Shown one piece after another: positions 33,692 through 42,504 of a stretch of DNA of 64,000 nt (its first letter is position 1; the number at the start of each line of letters is the position of its first letter). The notes under the pieces are model-generated. The model did no database searches. It was not told the origin of the DNA and saw only the letters and a program-made list of their open reading frames with translations. A program made the position numbers and the translations under genes. This DNA comes from CBDAUN01 sp965200645 (lineage in GTDB: Bacteria; Pseudomonadota; Gammaproteobacteria; Arenicellales; JAJDZL01). The stretch spans positions 1,426,001 to 1,490,000 of the forward strand of contig CBDAUN010000003.1 in assembly GCA_965200645.1 (NCBI GenBank), written 5' to 3'.

Positions 33692-34047
33692 GCAATGGCA
33701 AATTTATGAATCCATTGAACTCAAATAATGCCTGGGACCTGCTACATCGAGGGAATTCTGCTCGAATGGACGAATTCAACCCTGCTCGATTCAACGTGGG
33801 AGAAGAAGTTGTTGCTCGCAACCTAAATCCTTTCGGCCATATTCGTCTGCCGCGTTATGTTCGAGGACGTAAAGGAGTGATTGCAAAGGATCAAGGTGAA
33901 TTTATTTTTCCCGATAGCAATGCGGAAGGAATCCGCAAGGCTGAAAGGCTGTACAGTGTACGATTTGAAGCCAAAGAACTGTGGAATAACGGCAGCGGCG
34001 ATACAGTTTATGTTGACTTATTTGAGTCTTATTTAGAAGGAGTGTAG
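33688..34047 (+). CDS. Nitrile hydratase beta subunit, C-terminal half as a separate protein
   Basis: 119 residues with the SH3-like C-terminal beta domain: FNVGEEVVARNLNPFGHIRLPRYVRGRKGVI, then YSVRFEAKELWNN and VYVDLFESYLEGV. Ordinary beta subunits carry this fused to the preceding half. A three-protein arrangement is known for thiocyanate hydrolase and toyocamycin nitrile hydratase. The intact overlap and clean ends make a sequencing frameshift unlikely. Confidence 0.83.
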   Translation: MSNGKFMNPLNSNNAWDLLHRGNSARMDEFNPARFNVGEEVVARNLNPFGHIRLPRYVRGRKGVIAKDQGEFIFPDSNAEGIRKAERLYSVRFEAKELWNNGSGDTVYVDLFESYLEGV

Positions 34048-34337
34048 TGGAAGATTTAACACAAGACTCAGAGCCAGTATTCGCATCCCCTTGGGAGGCT
34101 CATGCATTTGCCTTAACGATCAAACTGCACGAAGAGGGTCTTTTCAGTTGGTCTGAGTGGAGCCGGTACTTGGCTGAAGCAGTGTCTGCCACTCAAACCA
34201 GTAGCAATGCAGGTGATTCCGAAGCGTACTATTCGGCTTGGTTGGCAGCACTGGAGAAACTTCTCATCGACAAAAATCTTGTTGGCACTGAGGAACTACT
34301 CACTAAGCAAAAAATTCTGGCAATCGACTCAAATTAG
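34047..34337 (+). CDS. Nitrile hydratase accessory/activator protein
   Basis: 96 residues from GTG 34047, in a TAGTG overlap. FASPWEAHAFALTIKLHEEGLFSWSEWSRYLAEAV is the hallmark of the accessory family, related to the beta N-terminal domain, that inserts the metal. AYYSAWLAALEKLLIDK completes the fold. It is the last gene of the 29.0-34.3 kb plus-strand set. Confidence 0.82.
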   Translation: MEDLTQDSEPVFASPWEAHAFALTIKLHEEGLFSWSEWSRYLAEAVSATQTSSNAGDSEAYYSAWLAALEKLLIDKNLVGTEELLTKQKILAIDSN

Positions 34338-34783
34338 TAAAATGGTTACTGATACTTTTACGGTTGTAGAGTACCCCTTCAATTCATTAAATTCGCACCG
34401 ACATCTTCGGTAGTGTGACACATGTGGTACGAACTCGTCACCACACCGATATACCTATACTCGATACACCACGCCCCACCAATGCCGTTTCTTAGGTGCT
34501 GTAGACCCAACAGCTTCCTATTCCATGCCAAACGTCACCCCAGTGGCAACTAACTGGCATGCCCAGTAACACCAGTATTGCTATAGGATTTCAACAAAAT
34601 TTGGTGAATCAACAAAATATCCTCCAGTGTTATCGTATTTTCCTGCTTTTGAGTTATGCTTGAGTGAACCGCTTATATCGCAAATTCGTTTTGACTATTT
34701 ACTTAAAATAACTTATCGAAAAAATTAACTTTCAAACAATCTGGAAAAATACAGTTCATACAGTCAGTCAGGAAGTTGAGGAT
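34338..34783. other. Gene-poor interval
   Basis: 446 bases. I find no credible gene or RNA. The latter half is AT-rich and holds a tandem CAACAAAAT (near 34593 and 34608). It probably contains the promoter of the toxin-antitoxin-like pair and may mark an insertion border. Confidence 0.4.
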
Positions 34784-35932
34784 ATGAAACGCATATCAGT
34801 GCCACCGGACATGCTCCTTTGGGCCTGCGAACGTGCCGGTTATGAAGTGAACGACCTTGCGAGGCAAATACCGCAACTCCCGGCTTGGATTCGGCGTGAA
34901 AGGCAACCTACTCTGAAGCAACTGAAAAAACTAGCCAAACGTACTCATACACCACTCGGCTATCTGTTCCTTCCAGAACCTCCCCAGGAACGCCTTCCAG
35001 TTCCTGACTATCGCACTGTGAAAGGTGTTGCGGAAGTTAGGATGAGCCCTGATCTGCTTGATACGATCCACACGATGCAACTCCGACAGATGTGGCTGCG
35101 AGATATCCTCATTGAGAACGACGCAGAACCGCTGACCTTCGTGAGAAGTGCTCGCCTTGAAGACAAGCCAAGTGCTGTGGGTCAAGAAATGCGGCGCGCT
35201 CTTAACCTAAATGATTGGTGGTCCGTTGAAGTGCGCACTTGGGAGGATGCCGTGGGTAAGTTACGTCGAGCGATCGAGAGAACAGGCGTGATGGCGATTA
35301 TTAATGGTGTAGTGGGTAACAACACTCATCGTCGGCTGAAGGTACAGGAGTTTCGTGGCTTTGCACTCGTTGATCCATACGCACCTCTAATTTTTGTGAA
35401 TGGTGCGGACGCGAAGTCGGCACAGATGTTTACACTCGCTCATGAGTTGGCACACATCTGGCTCGGTACAGAGGGTCTTTCCAATTTCGACACTTTGTTA
35501 CCCGGCGATGTAGCAGTGGAGAAGTGGTGTGACCAAGCGGCAGCGGAGTTCCTCGTACCCGCACAGGAACTCGGAACTTGTTGGTTCGAAGTAAAGTCGC
35601 ATACTGATCGCTTCGAAGAACTCGCCCGAATTTTTAAGGTGAGTCCTGTAGTCGCCGCCCGTCGCGTACTCGACCTGAATCTCATCGACCGCCGAGAATT
35701 TTTTGACTTTTACGAACTCTACAAAAGTAAAGAACACAATAAAAGCAAGAGGTTAGGCGGGGGCGATTTCTACAAAAGCCAAGACGCGCGTGTCGGTAAA
35801 TTGTTTGCGACACAGGTGCTTCGGGCAGCGATGGAAGGACGTATCGGATTTAAGGAAGCCTATGATCTAACAGGACTGAATGGAGGAACCTTTCAGAAGT
35901 ACGCTAGACGGTTGGGAGTGAAACTCCCATAA
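34784..35932 (+). CDS. ImmA/IrrE-type metallopeptidase with N-terminal Xre-like domain
   Basis: 382 residues. An Xre-like helical domain (to about 65) is followed by PLGYLFLPEPPQERLPVPDYRT, typical of COG2856. The zinc site is in FTLAHELAHIW (HExxH), with a downstream glutamate block CDQAAAEFLVPA. Such proteins, when paired with DUF4411/PIN toxins, act as the antitoxin partner. SD AGGAAG is close to the ATG. It meets the next gene as TAATG. Confidence 0.82.
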   Translation: MKRISVPPDMLLWACERAGYEVNDLARQIPQLPAWIRRERQPTLKQLKKLAKRTHTPLGYLFLPEPPQERLPVPDYRTVKGVAEVRMSPDLLDTIHTMQLRQMWLRDILIENDAEPLTFVRSARLEDKPSAVGQEMRRALNLNDWWSVEVRTWEDAVGKLRRAIERTGVMAIINGVVGNNTHRRLKVQEFRGFALVDPYAPLIFVNGADAKSAQMFTLAHELAHIWLGTEGLSNFDTLLPGDVAVEKWCDQAAAEFLVPAQELGTCWFEVKSHTDRFEELARIFKVSPVVAARRVLDLNLIDRREFFDFYELYKSKEHNKSKRLGGGDFYKSQDARVGKLFATQVLRAAMEGRIGFKEAYDLTGLNGGTFQKYARRLGVKLP

Positions 35933-36453
35933 TGGCAGGCCGAATCTACATTTTGGATTCGGATGTGTTCATCACTGCAAAAAACCTATATTACGCGTTC
36001 GACATCTGTCCCGGCTTCTGGAAGTGCTTGCTCTATCACCACCGGAAAGGTAAAGTCTTCAGTATTGACAGTGTTTTGCATGAACTACTAAAGGGTAACA
36101 AATCGGAAGACTTAGTCCAGTGGGTTCAGAAAAAGGTTCCTGGTAGTTTCTTCTGCAAGACGGATAACGAAGAGGTAGAAATTGCCTATAAGAAAGTAAT
36201 GAGTTGGGTTAATTACGATGTGGAACACTCCAAAACACTCGCGAAGAAAAAGTTTTCGAATGGTGCGGATGGCTGGCTCGTCGCATACGCAATGGTTCAT
36301 AGCACTACTATCGTGACCAACGAGCGAAGTGCTCCAGAATCGAAAAAGGAGATTAGGTTACCCGATGTATGTAATCAGTTCAAAGTACAGCACGACAACA
36401 CGTTCGAAATGCTTCGGGCACTGAACGTCCGACTGAATTTCGAAGGCGATTAA
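35932..36453 (+). CDS. DUF4411 PIN-like toxin
   Basis: 173 residues beginning GRIYILDSDVFITAKNLYY, the acidic PIN-type motif of DUF4411, followed by SIDSVLHELLKGN, FSNGADGWLVAYAM and STTIVTNERSAPESK, which supply the other acidic and Thr/Asn positions. This family is a probable RNase toxin partnered with COG2856 proteins. The single-base overlap confirms coupling. Confidence 0.82.
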   Translation: MAGRIYILDSDVFITAKNLYYAFDICPGFWKCLLYHHRKGKVFSIDSVLHELLKGNKSEDLVQWVQKKVPGSFFCKTDNEEVEIAYKKVMSWVNYDVEHSKTLAKKKFSNGADGWLVAYAMVHSTTIVTNERSAPESKKEIRLPDVCNQFKVQHDNTFEMLRALNVRLNFEGD

Positions 36454-37026
36454 GGGACTCGCGGCATGTGTGAATCACCTTCAATTCGCTGCGCTTTGTA
36501 GAACGGTAACAGTGTTACGAGAAACTTCCGCGACACGGAAAGCAGATCTGTTGGGTATAAAATTTAGGGTCTATGCTCTAACTAGGCAAAGCAATTAGGT
36601 CATTCAAAACATATAGAAAGTCCTTTGCATAAATCGTTTAATTCGAATCCAGTCTAGCTGGAAAGCCACTTTCAGGCATAGCGTTAAGTTCACCGGGTTG
36701 TTATATTTCCTAACGTTGTTCCGCAGTTATTGTCTTGTTAGCACTTGACTATACTTGGCGTGCCTGGATTAATTTGATAGCGTGTCTTAGACTTGACCTG
36801 TGGAGATCTCTATACAGTTGATTGTTGTTTCTTGGAAGTTTCATTGTGACATTCCGCATGTCAAAGTTAATGATTGATTTTGAAAGAATGTATTGCAACA
36901 GTTGACAATCACAATATTCACATTGAATTACCACCACATATTCTCGTTAGTTGAAAATTGTTTGTTATCGTAATATGCCTAAATTCACCTCTGAGGTGAA
37001 GTCAAGTCACCAAACCTAAATACAGA
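36454..37026. other. Gene-poor, AT-rich interval
   Basis: 573 bases after the toxin gene. A short minus-strand frame (36749-36937) has no SD or recognisable family. TTCGAATCC near 36653 recalls a tRNA T-arm, but no cloverleaf forms around it. The msbA promoter must lie in the last part. Confidence 0.4.
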
Positions 37027-38799
37027 ATGAATCCACCAGCTGAAACAAGAGGGTTTCGGTTTTTTCTCGACAACCTGCGCCTTTACTCGCGACTGCTCAC
37101 GTATCTGCGTCGACATTGGGTTGTATTTGCAGTAGGACTGTTCTTCATCATCGTCTATTCGGCGACGACGCCTGGTGTCACGATATTGATGAAACCTCTT
37201 TTGGACGGTACCTTTGTTGACAAAAATCCCACTTTAATTTTATGGATGCCAATTCTGCTAATAGTGTTGTACTTCGTTAGAGGATTGAGCAACTATTTCA
37301 ACGCACTGTGCATGAGTTGGCTTTCCGAACAAATCGTATACGAACTACGCGAGGAAATGGTTGATCGCATAGTCGCCCTGCCCACTCGGTTTTATGATCA
37401 TTTTCCTAGCGGGCAATTGGCTGCCCGAATAACCGGAGACGTCACTGCATTGACGTCCGCTGCAACCAATGTTTTTGTAGTTGTGGTGCGCGAAGTTCTC
37501 ACCATTATTGGACTAACTATATGGATTGTCATTCTCGACTGGGTGCTGAGCATTACTTTATTGATCGCAACACCGATGATCTGTGCACTGATTTACTTCA
37601 TTGCAATTAAACTGCGTAGTGTAAACCGACGCAGTATGGAGTTAAGTGCGTTGTTTCTACATCGAGTAAACCAGGTCACAGCCAACAACCGTGCTGTCAA
37701 ACTTTATCGTGCCGAAAACCATGAAAGGTCGAACTTGTTTGAGTTTGCCAACAGGGTACGGCAATTGAACTTCAAGGCTAGGGTAGCATCTGCGATCGGA
37801 GTGCCGATTGCGGAGATGATTGGCGCATTGATTACAGCTGGTGCTGTGTATTTCACATTGACCCGAGAGATAACCGACCCATTGACTGTAGGCGGATTTG
37901 TCTCCTTCATGACCGCTATGGCACTCATCTTTAGTTCGGTAAAGAAGTTGATCAACATCAATGACACTCTGCAAAGGGGTCTAGTGGCTTCTGAGCGCGT
38001 GTTTTTTATCTTGGACCAAGAAATTGAAGCTGAGACCTTGGAAGAACCAACAAAATCTTTCGATAGAGTCACTGAAGTCGAAGTAGAAGATGTGTCATTT
38101 ACCTATCCAAAGTCCAATCGATATGCACTGCAAAATGTCTCACTCAATATTCGTGCGAATGTTGTTGTCGCTTTGGTTGGAGCCTCCGGAAGTGGCAAAA
38201 GTACATTGACTGCACTGATTCCGAGGCTCTACGAACAGCAGCAAGGCAAAATCAAAATTAATGGAACCGACATTCGCGAGTTTTCGCTGTCAGAACTGCG
38301 CAGGATGATTTCCTTTGTAAGTCAGGAAACTGGGCTGTTTGACGATACCGTTCGTGCCAACATAGCTTATGGAGACATTGATAATGCCACTGATGAGTCA
38401 ATCAGAGCAGCAGCCCAAGCAGCATATGCAACTGAATTCATTGATCAATTGCCTAATGGATTCAATACTGAAATTGGTGAAAGAGGTGTTCGTCTTTCAG
38501 GCGGTCAGCGCCAGCGCATTGCAATTGCTCAGGCATTTTTGAAGAATTCACCCATTGTGATTCTGGATGAAGCCACTTCTGCACTCGACTCCACCAGTGA
38601 GCGTCATGTTCGGTCTGCAATCACTGCACTTAGGAAAGACCGAGCACTACTGATAATTTCCCATCGCCTATCCTCTCTGACTAACGTCGACAAGATTGTT
38701 GTCATTCAAGCTGGACAAATTGTGGAGGAAGGCACCCATGAAACTCTTATGGAGCAAAAAGGCTACTATTACGCTCTATACACCGCAGGTGACTCCTAA
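37027..38799 (+). CDS. msbA: Lipid A export ABC transporter MsbA
   Basis: 590 residues: a six-helix exporter domain to about residue 330 and an ABC domain with Walker A GASGSGKSTLTAL, signature LSGGQRQRIAIAQAF and Walker B IVILDEATSALD. The helix-1 and coupling-helix regions, and RFYDHFPSGQLAARITGDV, are typical of MsbA. It flips lipid A-core across the inner membrane. It converges on the following reductase gene with a seven-base gap. Confidence 0.9.
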   Translation: MNPPAETRGFRFFLDNLRLYSRLLTYLRRHWVVFAVGLFFIIVYSATTPGVTILMKPLLDGTFVDKNPTLILWMPILLIVLYFVRGLSNYFNALCMSWLSEQIVYELREEMVDRIVALPTRFYDHFPSGQLAARITGDVTALTSAATNVFVVVVREVLTIIGLTIWIVILDWVLSITLLIATPMICALIYFIAIKLRSVNRRSMELSALFLHRVNQVTANNRAVKLYRAENHERSNLFEFANRVRQLNFKARVASAIGVPIAEMIGALITAGAVYFTLTREITDPLTVGGFVSFMTAMALIFSSVKKLININDTLQRGLVASERVFFILDQEIEAETLEEPTKSFDRVTEVEVEDVSFTYPKSNRYALQNVSLNIRANVVVALVGASGSGKSTLTALIPRLYEQQQGKIKINGTDIREFSLSELRRMISFVSQETGLFDDTVRANIAYGDIDNATDESIRAAAQAAYATEFIDQLPNGFNTEIGERGVRLSGGQRQRIAIAQAFLKNSPIVILDEATSALDSTSERHVRSAITALRKDRALLIISHRLSSLTNVDKIVVIQAGQIVEEGTHETLMEQKGYYYALYTAGDS

Positions 38800-38806
38800 A
38801 CGGGTA

Positions 38807-40939
38807 CTACTTGCCACGCATTCGTGCATTGAGTTTTTCCGAGAATGCCAATGAACGCTCGGATAGATGCTCCTTCCGCCAGTTACCAGCAACAAATCGT
38901 GCTGCTTCAGACAGGGTGGGATAAATATGTATAGTTCCCAAAATCTTTTTCAACCCAAGTCCATGTTGCATCGCCAGTACGAATTCTGCAATCAGTTCGC
39001 CAGCGTGTTCGCCACCAATCGTCACCCCTAGAATCTTGTCCTTGCCAGGTACTGTAAGCACCTTGATCAGGCCATGGTCTTGTTCATCGGCTATGGCTCT
39101 GGACAAGTCCTTCATGTCGTAGCGGGTTACTTCGTACTGAATCCCCTTTTCCTTGGCTTCAAGCTCATTGAGCCCGACTCGAGCCACTTCCGGTTCGGTA
39201 AAGGTTGCCCAAGGTATCACCGAGTAGTTGATTCGGCTCTTATACAAAGGTCGAAACAGAGCATTTGTGACCGCTGTAGTTGCCTGATGGGAGCACACAT
39301 GGGTAAATTGATAGGGACCGGACACATCGCCACAGGCGTAAATATTGGGAAAGTTGGTTTCTAAGTACTCATTAACACCAATAGTGTTGGTCGGTGATAA
39401 CTCAATACCCAGTTCCTCGGCACCGTATCCTTCGATGTTGGCTTTACGGCCGACGGCGACAATTAACTCATCAAATTCTACGCGCACCTCTTCACCTTGG
39501 TGGTCGCAGACCATAGTCTTAGTCCCATCTTTGATCATAAAGTTGGTTGCACGATGTTCGAGCAGCACATTGACGCCTTCTGACTTGAACCGCTCCAATA
39601 CCATTTGGGAAAATTCCTCGTCTTCACGCGGCATGATTCGTGGCAACATTTCCACCTGAGTCACCTGCGAGCCAAGACGAGCAAATGCCTGGGAAAGCTC
39701 ACAACCGATCGGACCGCCGCCGAGTATGACCAGTCTAGCGGGAAGCTCGCGCAACTCCCACAAGTTTTCAGATGTTAAAAATCCTATGTCTTCAATTCCG
39801 GGAACCGGTGGAACAAATGGTGCTGCACCAGCAGCGATGATGATGCTTCGGGTGATCAACTTTTTTCCGTCCACATCAACACAGTAGGGCGATTCAATTT
39901 TTGCATGACCGTTTATACATTCAACCCCAAGAGAGGTATATCTCTCTACTGAATCGTGCGGCTCAATCTTCGAAATCACGCGGTGTACTCGGTCCATCAC
40001 TTCCGAAAATTCGTACTCTGCGCTAGCAGTGTGTATACCGAGTTCACCACTACGCTGTTGTTGTTGCATAAACTTTGCTGATCGAATCAGAGCTTTTGAT
40101 GGGACACAACCGGTATTTAAACAATCGCCTCCCATTTTCGACTTTTCAACCAAGGCTACTTTTGCCTTCGCAGCAGCGGCTATATATGAAGCAACCAGTC
40201 CTGCCGACCCTCCGCCGATAACTACAACGTTGTAATCAAACTTTTTCGGCTTATCGTATTTACTCAACGCCTTACGTGCTTTTATGGCTTCCACAATTTT
40301 CTTGGCTATGAGTGGGAATATTCCCAATAAGGCGAAAGACACAATTAATGCTGGGGATAGTATTCCACCTAGCGATTCAATCTTTGCAAGTTGTGTACCC
40401 GCATTGACATAAACGATGGTGCCAGGAAACATACCGACTTGGCTCACCAGATAGAAAACTAAGAGCCGGATTGGGGTAAGACCCATCACCAAATTAATGA
40501 CGAAAAACGGAAAGATTGGAACCAGTCTCAGGGTAAACAGATAAAAAGCTCCATCCTTTCGAACACCTTTATTGACTTCCTCCAATCGATCTCCGTAACG
40601 GCCTTGAATAAAGTCTCGAAGAACATACCTGGAAACCAAAAACGCGCATGTAGCACCAATAGCAGAGGCAAATGAGACCAAAACCGTCCCGATAGCGAGA
40701 CCAAAGACTGCTCCCCCAATCAGTGTGGCTATTGCGGCACCTGGAAGGGATAAACCCGTAATTGCGATGTAGATGGCAACGTATATCGCCGCAGCCTTAA
40801 CGGGATTAGCCTGCGAATAAGCCATGATTCGATCTTGATGAGTCTTGAAAAATTCAAGATTGAGGTATTGGCCAAGATCAAAAATAAAGTAGCAGGCAAT
40901 GAGTGCAGCCACAATTCCAATGGCGATAATTTTCTTCAT
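38807..40939 (-). CDS. Fusion of TVP38/TMEM64 (VTT) membrane domain and pyridine-nucleotide-disulfide reductase
   Basis: 710 residues. The N-terminal 230 residues carry the VTT domain (PGAAIATLIGGAVFG and FPFFVINLVMGLTP). From about residue 236 comes a mercuric-reductase/lipoamide-dehydrogenase-like protein: FAD motif VVVIGGGSAGLVAS, redox pair GGDCLNTGCVPSKAL, NAD motif LVILGGGPIGCELSQAF, and C-terminal IHIYPTLSEAA with the active-site His-Glu. This fusion is known in many proteobacteria; its substrate is not established. Confidence 0.88.
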   Translation of the reverse strand: MKKIIAIGIVAALIACYFIFDLGQYLNLEFFKTHQDRIMAYSQANPVKAAAIYVAIYIAITGLSLPGAAIATLIGGAVFGLAIGTVLVSFASAIGATCAFLVSRYVLRDFIQGRYGDRLEEVNKGVRKDGAFYLFTLRLVPIFPFFVINLVMGLTPIRLLVFYLVSQVGMFPGTIVYVNAGTQLAKIESLGGILSPALIVSFALLGIFPLIAKKIVEAIKARKALSKYDKPKKFDYNVVVIGGGSAGLVASYIAAAAKAKVALVEKSKMGGDCLNTGCVPSKALIRSAKFMQQQQRSGELGIHTASAEYEFSEVMDRVHRVISKIEPHDSVERYTSLGVECINGHAKIESPYCVDVDGKKLITRSIIIAAGAAPFVPPVPGIEDIGFLTSENLWELRELPARLVILGGGPIGCELSQAFARLGSQVTQVEMLPRIMPREDEEFSQMVLERFKSEGVNVLLEHRATNFMIKDGTKTMVCDHQGEEVRVEFDELIVAVGRKANIEGYGAEELGIELSPTNTIGVNEYLETNFPNIYACGDVSGPYQFTHVCSHQATTAVTNALFRPLYKSRINYSVIPWATFTEPEVARVGLNELEAKEKGIQYEVTRYDMKDLSRAIADEQDHGLIKVLTVPGKDKILGVTIGGEHAGELIAEFVLAMQHGLGLKKILGTIHIYPTLSEAARFVAGNWRKEHLSERSLAFSEKLNARMRGK

Positions 40940-41142
40940 TTTATTGGCCCGTGCACGCCGTTATTGAGAGAGTTTTGGGTGCTTTAGCGTGTTGATTTAA
41001 CTGTTGTTTTCAATGGGTTAATTATTCGTTTACCCCAAAAAAAGGGCATTTTTACCCGGTTTTAGGCGCTGCACCGAAAAATCTACCCCACAGCCCCCAA
41101 ATACGCCACTATCAAACACTTAAGCTATTGATATTGCTTAAT

Positions 41143-41168
41143 AAAAAGCCGCATCCTCAGGGCTTTTA
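41143..41168 (-). terminator. Possible bidirectional hairpin before the decayed transposase
   Basis: AAAAGCC (41144-41150) pairs with GGCTTTT (41161-41167) over a ten-base loop. On the minus strand it is followed by TTTTTATT, so it would work best for a right-to-left transcript. Confidence 0.45.
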
Positions 41169-41200
41169 AAGTATCATAGATACCCCCATAAACTACCAGG

Positions 41201-41500
41201 AATCCATCAGATGCGACCATGCTCAATAATACTCTGTTTTCCTGGCACATGTTCGATGAGAACAATCTTCGCACCATTGGCACCTTGCCACGTAACACCT
41301 ATCAGTGGAAACGACTGTACTCCGCACGCAATGCGCTTGAGCGTATCAATGCCCGCTCGGCTCGAGACTTCAACCTGCATCATCACTGAATCAGAGGACT
41401 CGGCGCCATGCAGCTGGCAGTGGATCTTTCACGACTGACCATGCAGGCGCTCACGATCAGTGCGATTCGCGCTCATCAACCGGCACGAATGCGCTCGTGA
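41201..41500 (+). pseudogene. Decayed DDE transposase fragment (IS remnant)
   Basis: One frame (from ATG 41219) reads WHMFDENNLRTIGTLPRN, then TYQWKRLYSARNALERINAR, hits an in-frame TGA at 41387-41389, and continues in the same frame IRGLGAMQLAVDLSRLTMQA to a stop at 41500. W-K-R-x-Y-x-x-R-x-A-x-E-R and the RGL-x-x-M-x-L block are typical of the C-terminal end of DDE transposases. Base composition from about 41220 to 41670 is clearly more GC-rich than the surroundings. The N-terminal catalytic part is missing. Confidence 0.6.
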
Positions 41501-41823
41501 GTACGGGCGGCGGCCTGACGCGCAACTGGCCCAATCACTGACGCCGCCCAAAAGGAGCGGCACCGCCAGGCGTGTACTTTTTCTGCACATTGTCGTCCAC
41601 TGGCGCTGTTCGGCGACCCATCAGCGCCGGACCCGCCAATACTCACGCAAATCGCACGGATGACCCGCCGATATGCCTTCCAATTTAGCTCTGGTTGGGC
41701 AAAATATCGACTTTAAAGATGTAGAATAACTTCAAACGGGAAACTCTCTTATTTGAGGAGTTAAGCATTTACAGGCAGTTCAGTATAAAATATCTACCCT
41801 AGAATGCTTCGCAGAATTCCGCA
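41501..41823. other. Remainder of the 40.9-41.8 kb gene-poor interval
   Basis: The left half (to about 41670) continues the GC-rich insertion-derived composition without a readable gene. The right part returns to AT-rich host sequence, probably with the promoter of the phosphatase gene. The stretch 40940-41142 is likewise non-coding and includes a C-rich, A-rich tract near 41032-41100. Confidence 0.4.
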
Positions 41824-42423
41824 ATGGCATTGTATTTCATTCGACACGGGCAGACTCACTACAACGCAGCAAAACGATTTCAGGGAAGAAAGGATATTCC
41901 TTTAAATTCGGCAGGTAAAGAACAAGCCACACTGTTGAGGAATCTGCTTGAATCCCACCAAATCTCACTCAAGAGATTGGTTAGTTCACCGTTGTCCAGA
42001 GCTGTAGAGACTGCCAAAATAATCTCCAGTGGAAATATTGAAATTCTTATTGAGCCGGACTTTACTGAAATCGATTTAGGAAGTTATGACGGCTGTTTGG
42101 AAAGTGAACTGGCAGATTCAGTGGGTGAAAAAGAATATAGCGAATGGAGGGCTAGTCAATTCATGATTGCTGCACCAGGTGGTGAATCAATGGAAGATGT
42201 ACGTAAGCGCGTCGGCTCGGCACTAAAAGAGAGTTGTATACTGGCAAAAGACTCGCATCTTGGAATAGTTGCGCATCAAGGTGTGCTTATGGCCATGAAA
42301 TCAGTTCTGTCAAATTGTAAGTCAACGGCTAAATTGCAAGACTATAAGCAGGCCAATGATGAAATTGACATTTGGGATGTTTCCAAGTCAACTCGGATTG
42401 GAACTCTACAACTGGCAAACTGA
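41824..42423 (+). CDS. Histidine phosphatase family protein
   Basis: 199 residues. The phosphoacceptor block is LYFIRHGQTHYN (RHG), with LSRAVETAKII, the second arginine context, and LGIVAHQGVLMAMKSVL, the second histidine. The family covers phosphoglycerate mutases and broad small-molecule phosphatases; the substrate is unclear. It lies alone, 323 bases after the transposase relic. Confidence 0.85.
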   Translation: MALYFIRHGQTHYNAAKRFQGRKDIPLNSAGKEQATLLRNLLESHQISLKRLVSSPLSRAVETAKIISSGNIEILIEPDFTEIDLGSYDGCLESELADSVGEKEYSEWRASQFMIAAPGGESMEDVRKRVGSALKESCILAKDSHLGIVAHQGVLMAMKSVLSNCKSTAKLQDYKQANDEIDIWDVSKSTRIGTLQLAN

Positions 42424-42504
42424 TGACAACTTAAACTTCCACAAAGAGTTTTTCTAATTTATGAATCAAAGTTTGTTCAATCACTTCGACTGGAGGATTA
42501 GGCT

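Noticed and set aside
36640..36690. Possible tRNA fragment (TTCGAATCC)
   Set aside because: No acceptor or anticodon stem could be formed around it.
36749..36937. 62-residue minus-strand frame
   Set aside because: No ribosome-binding site, no family resemblance, AT-rich non-coding composition.
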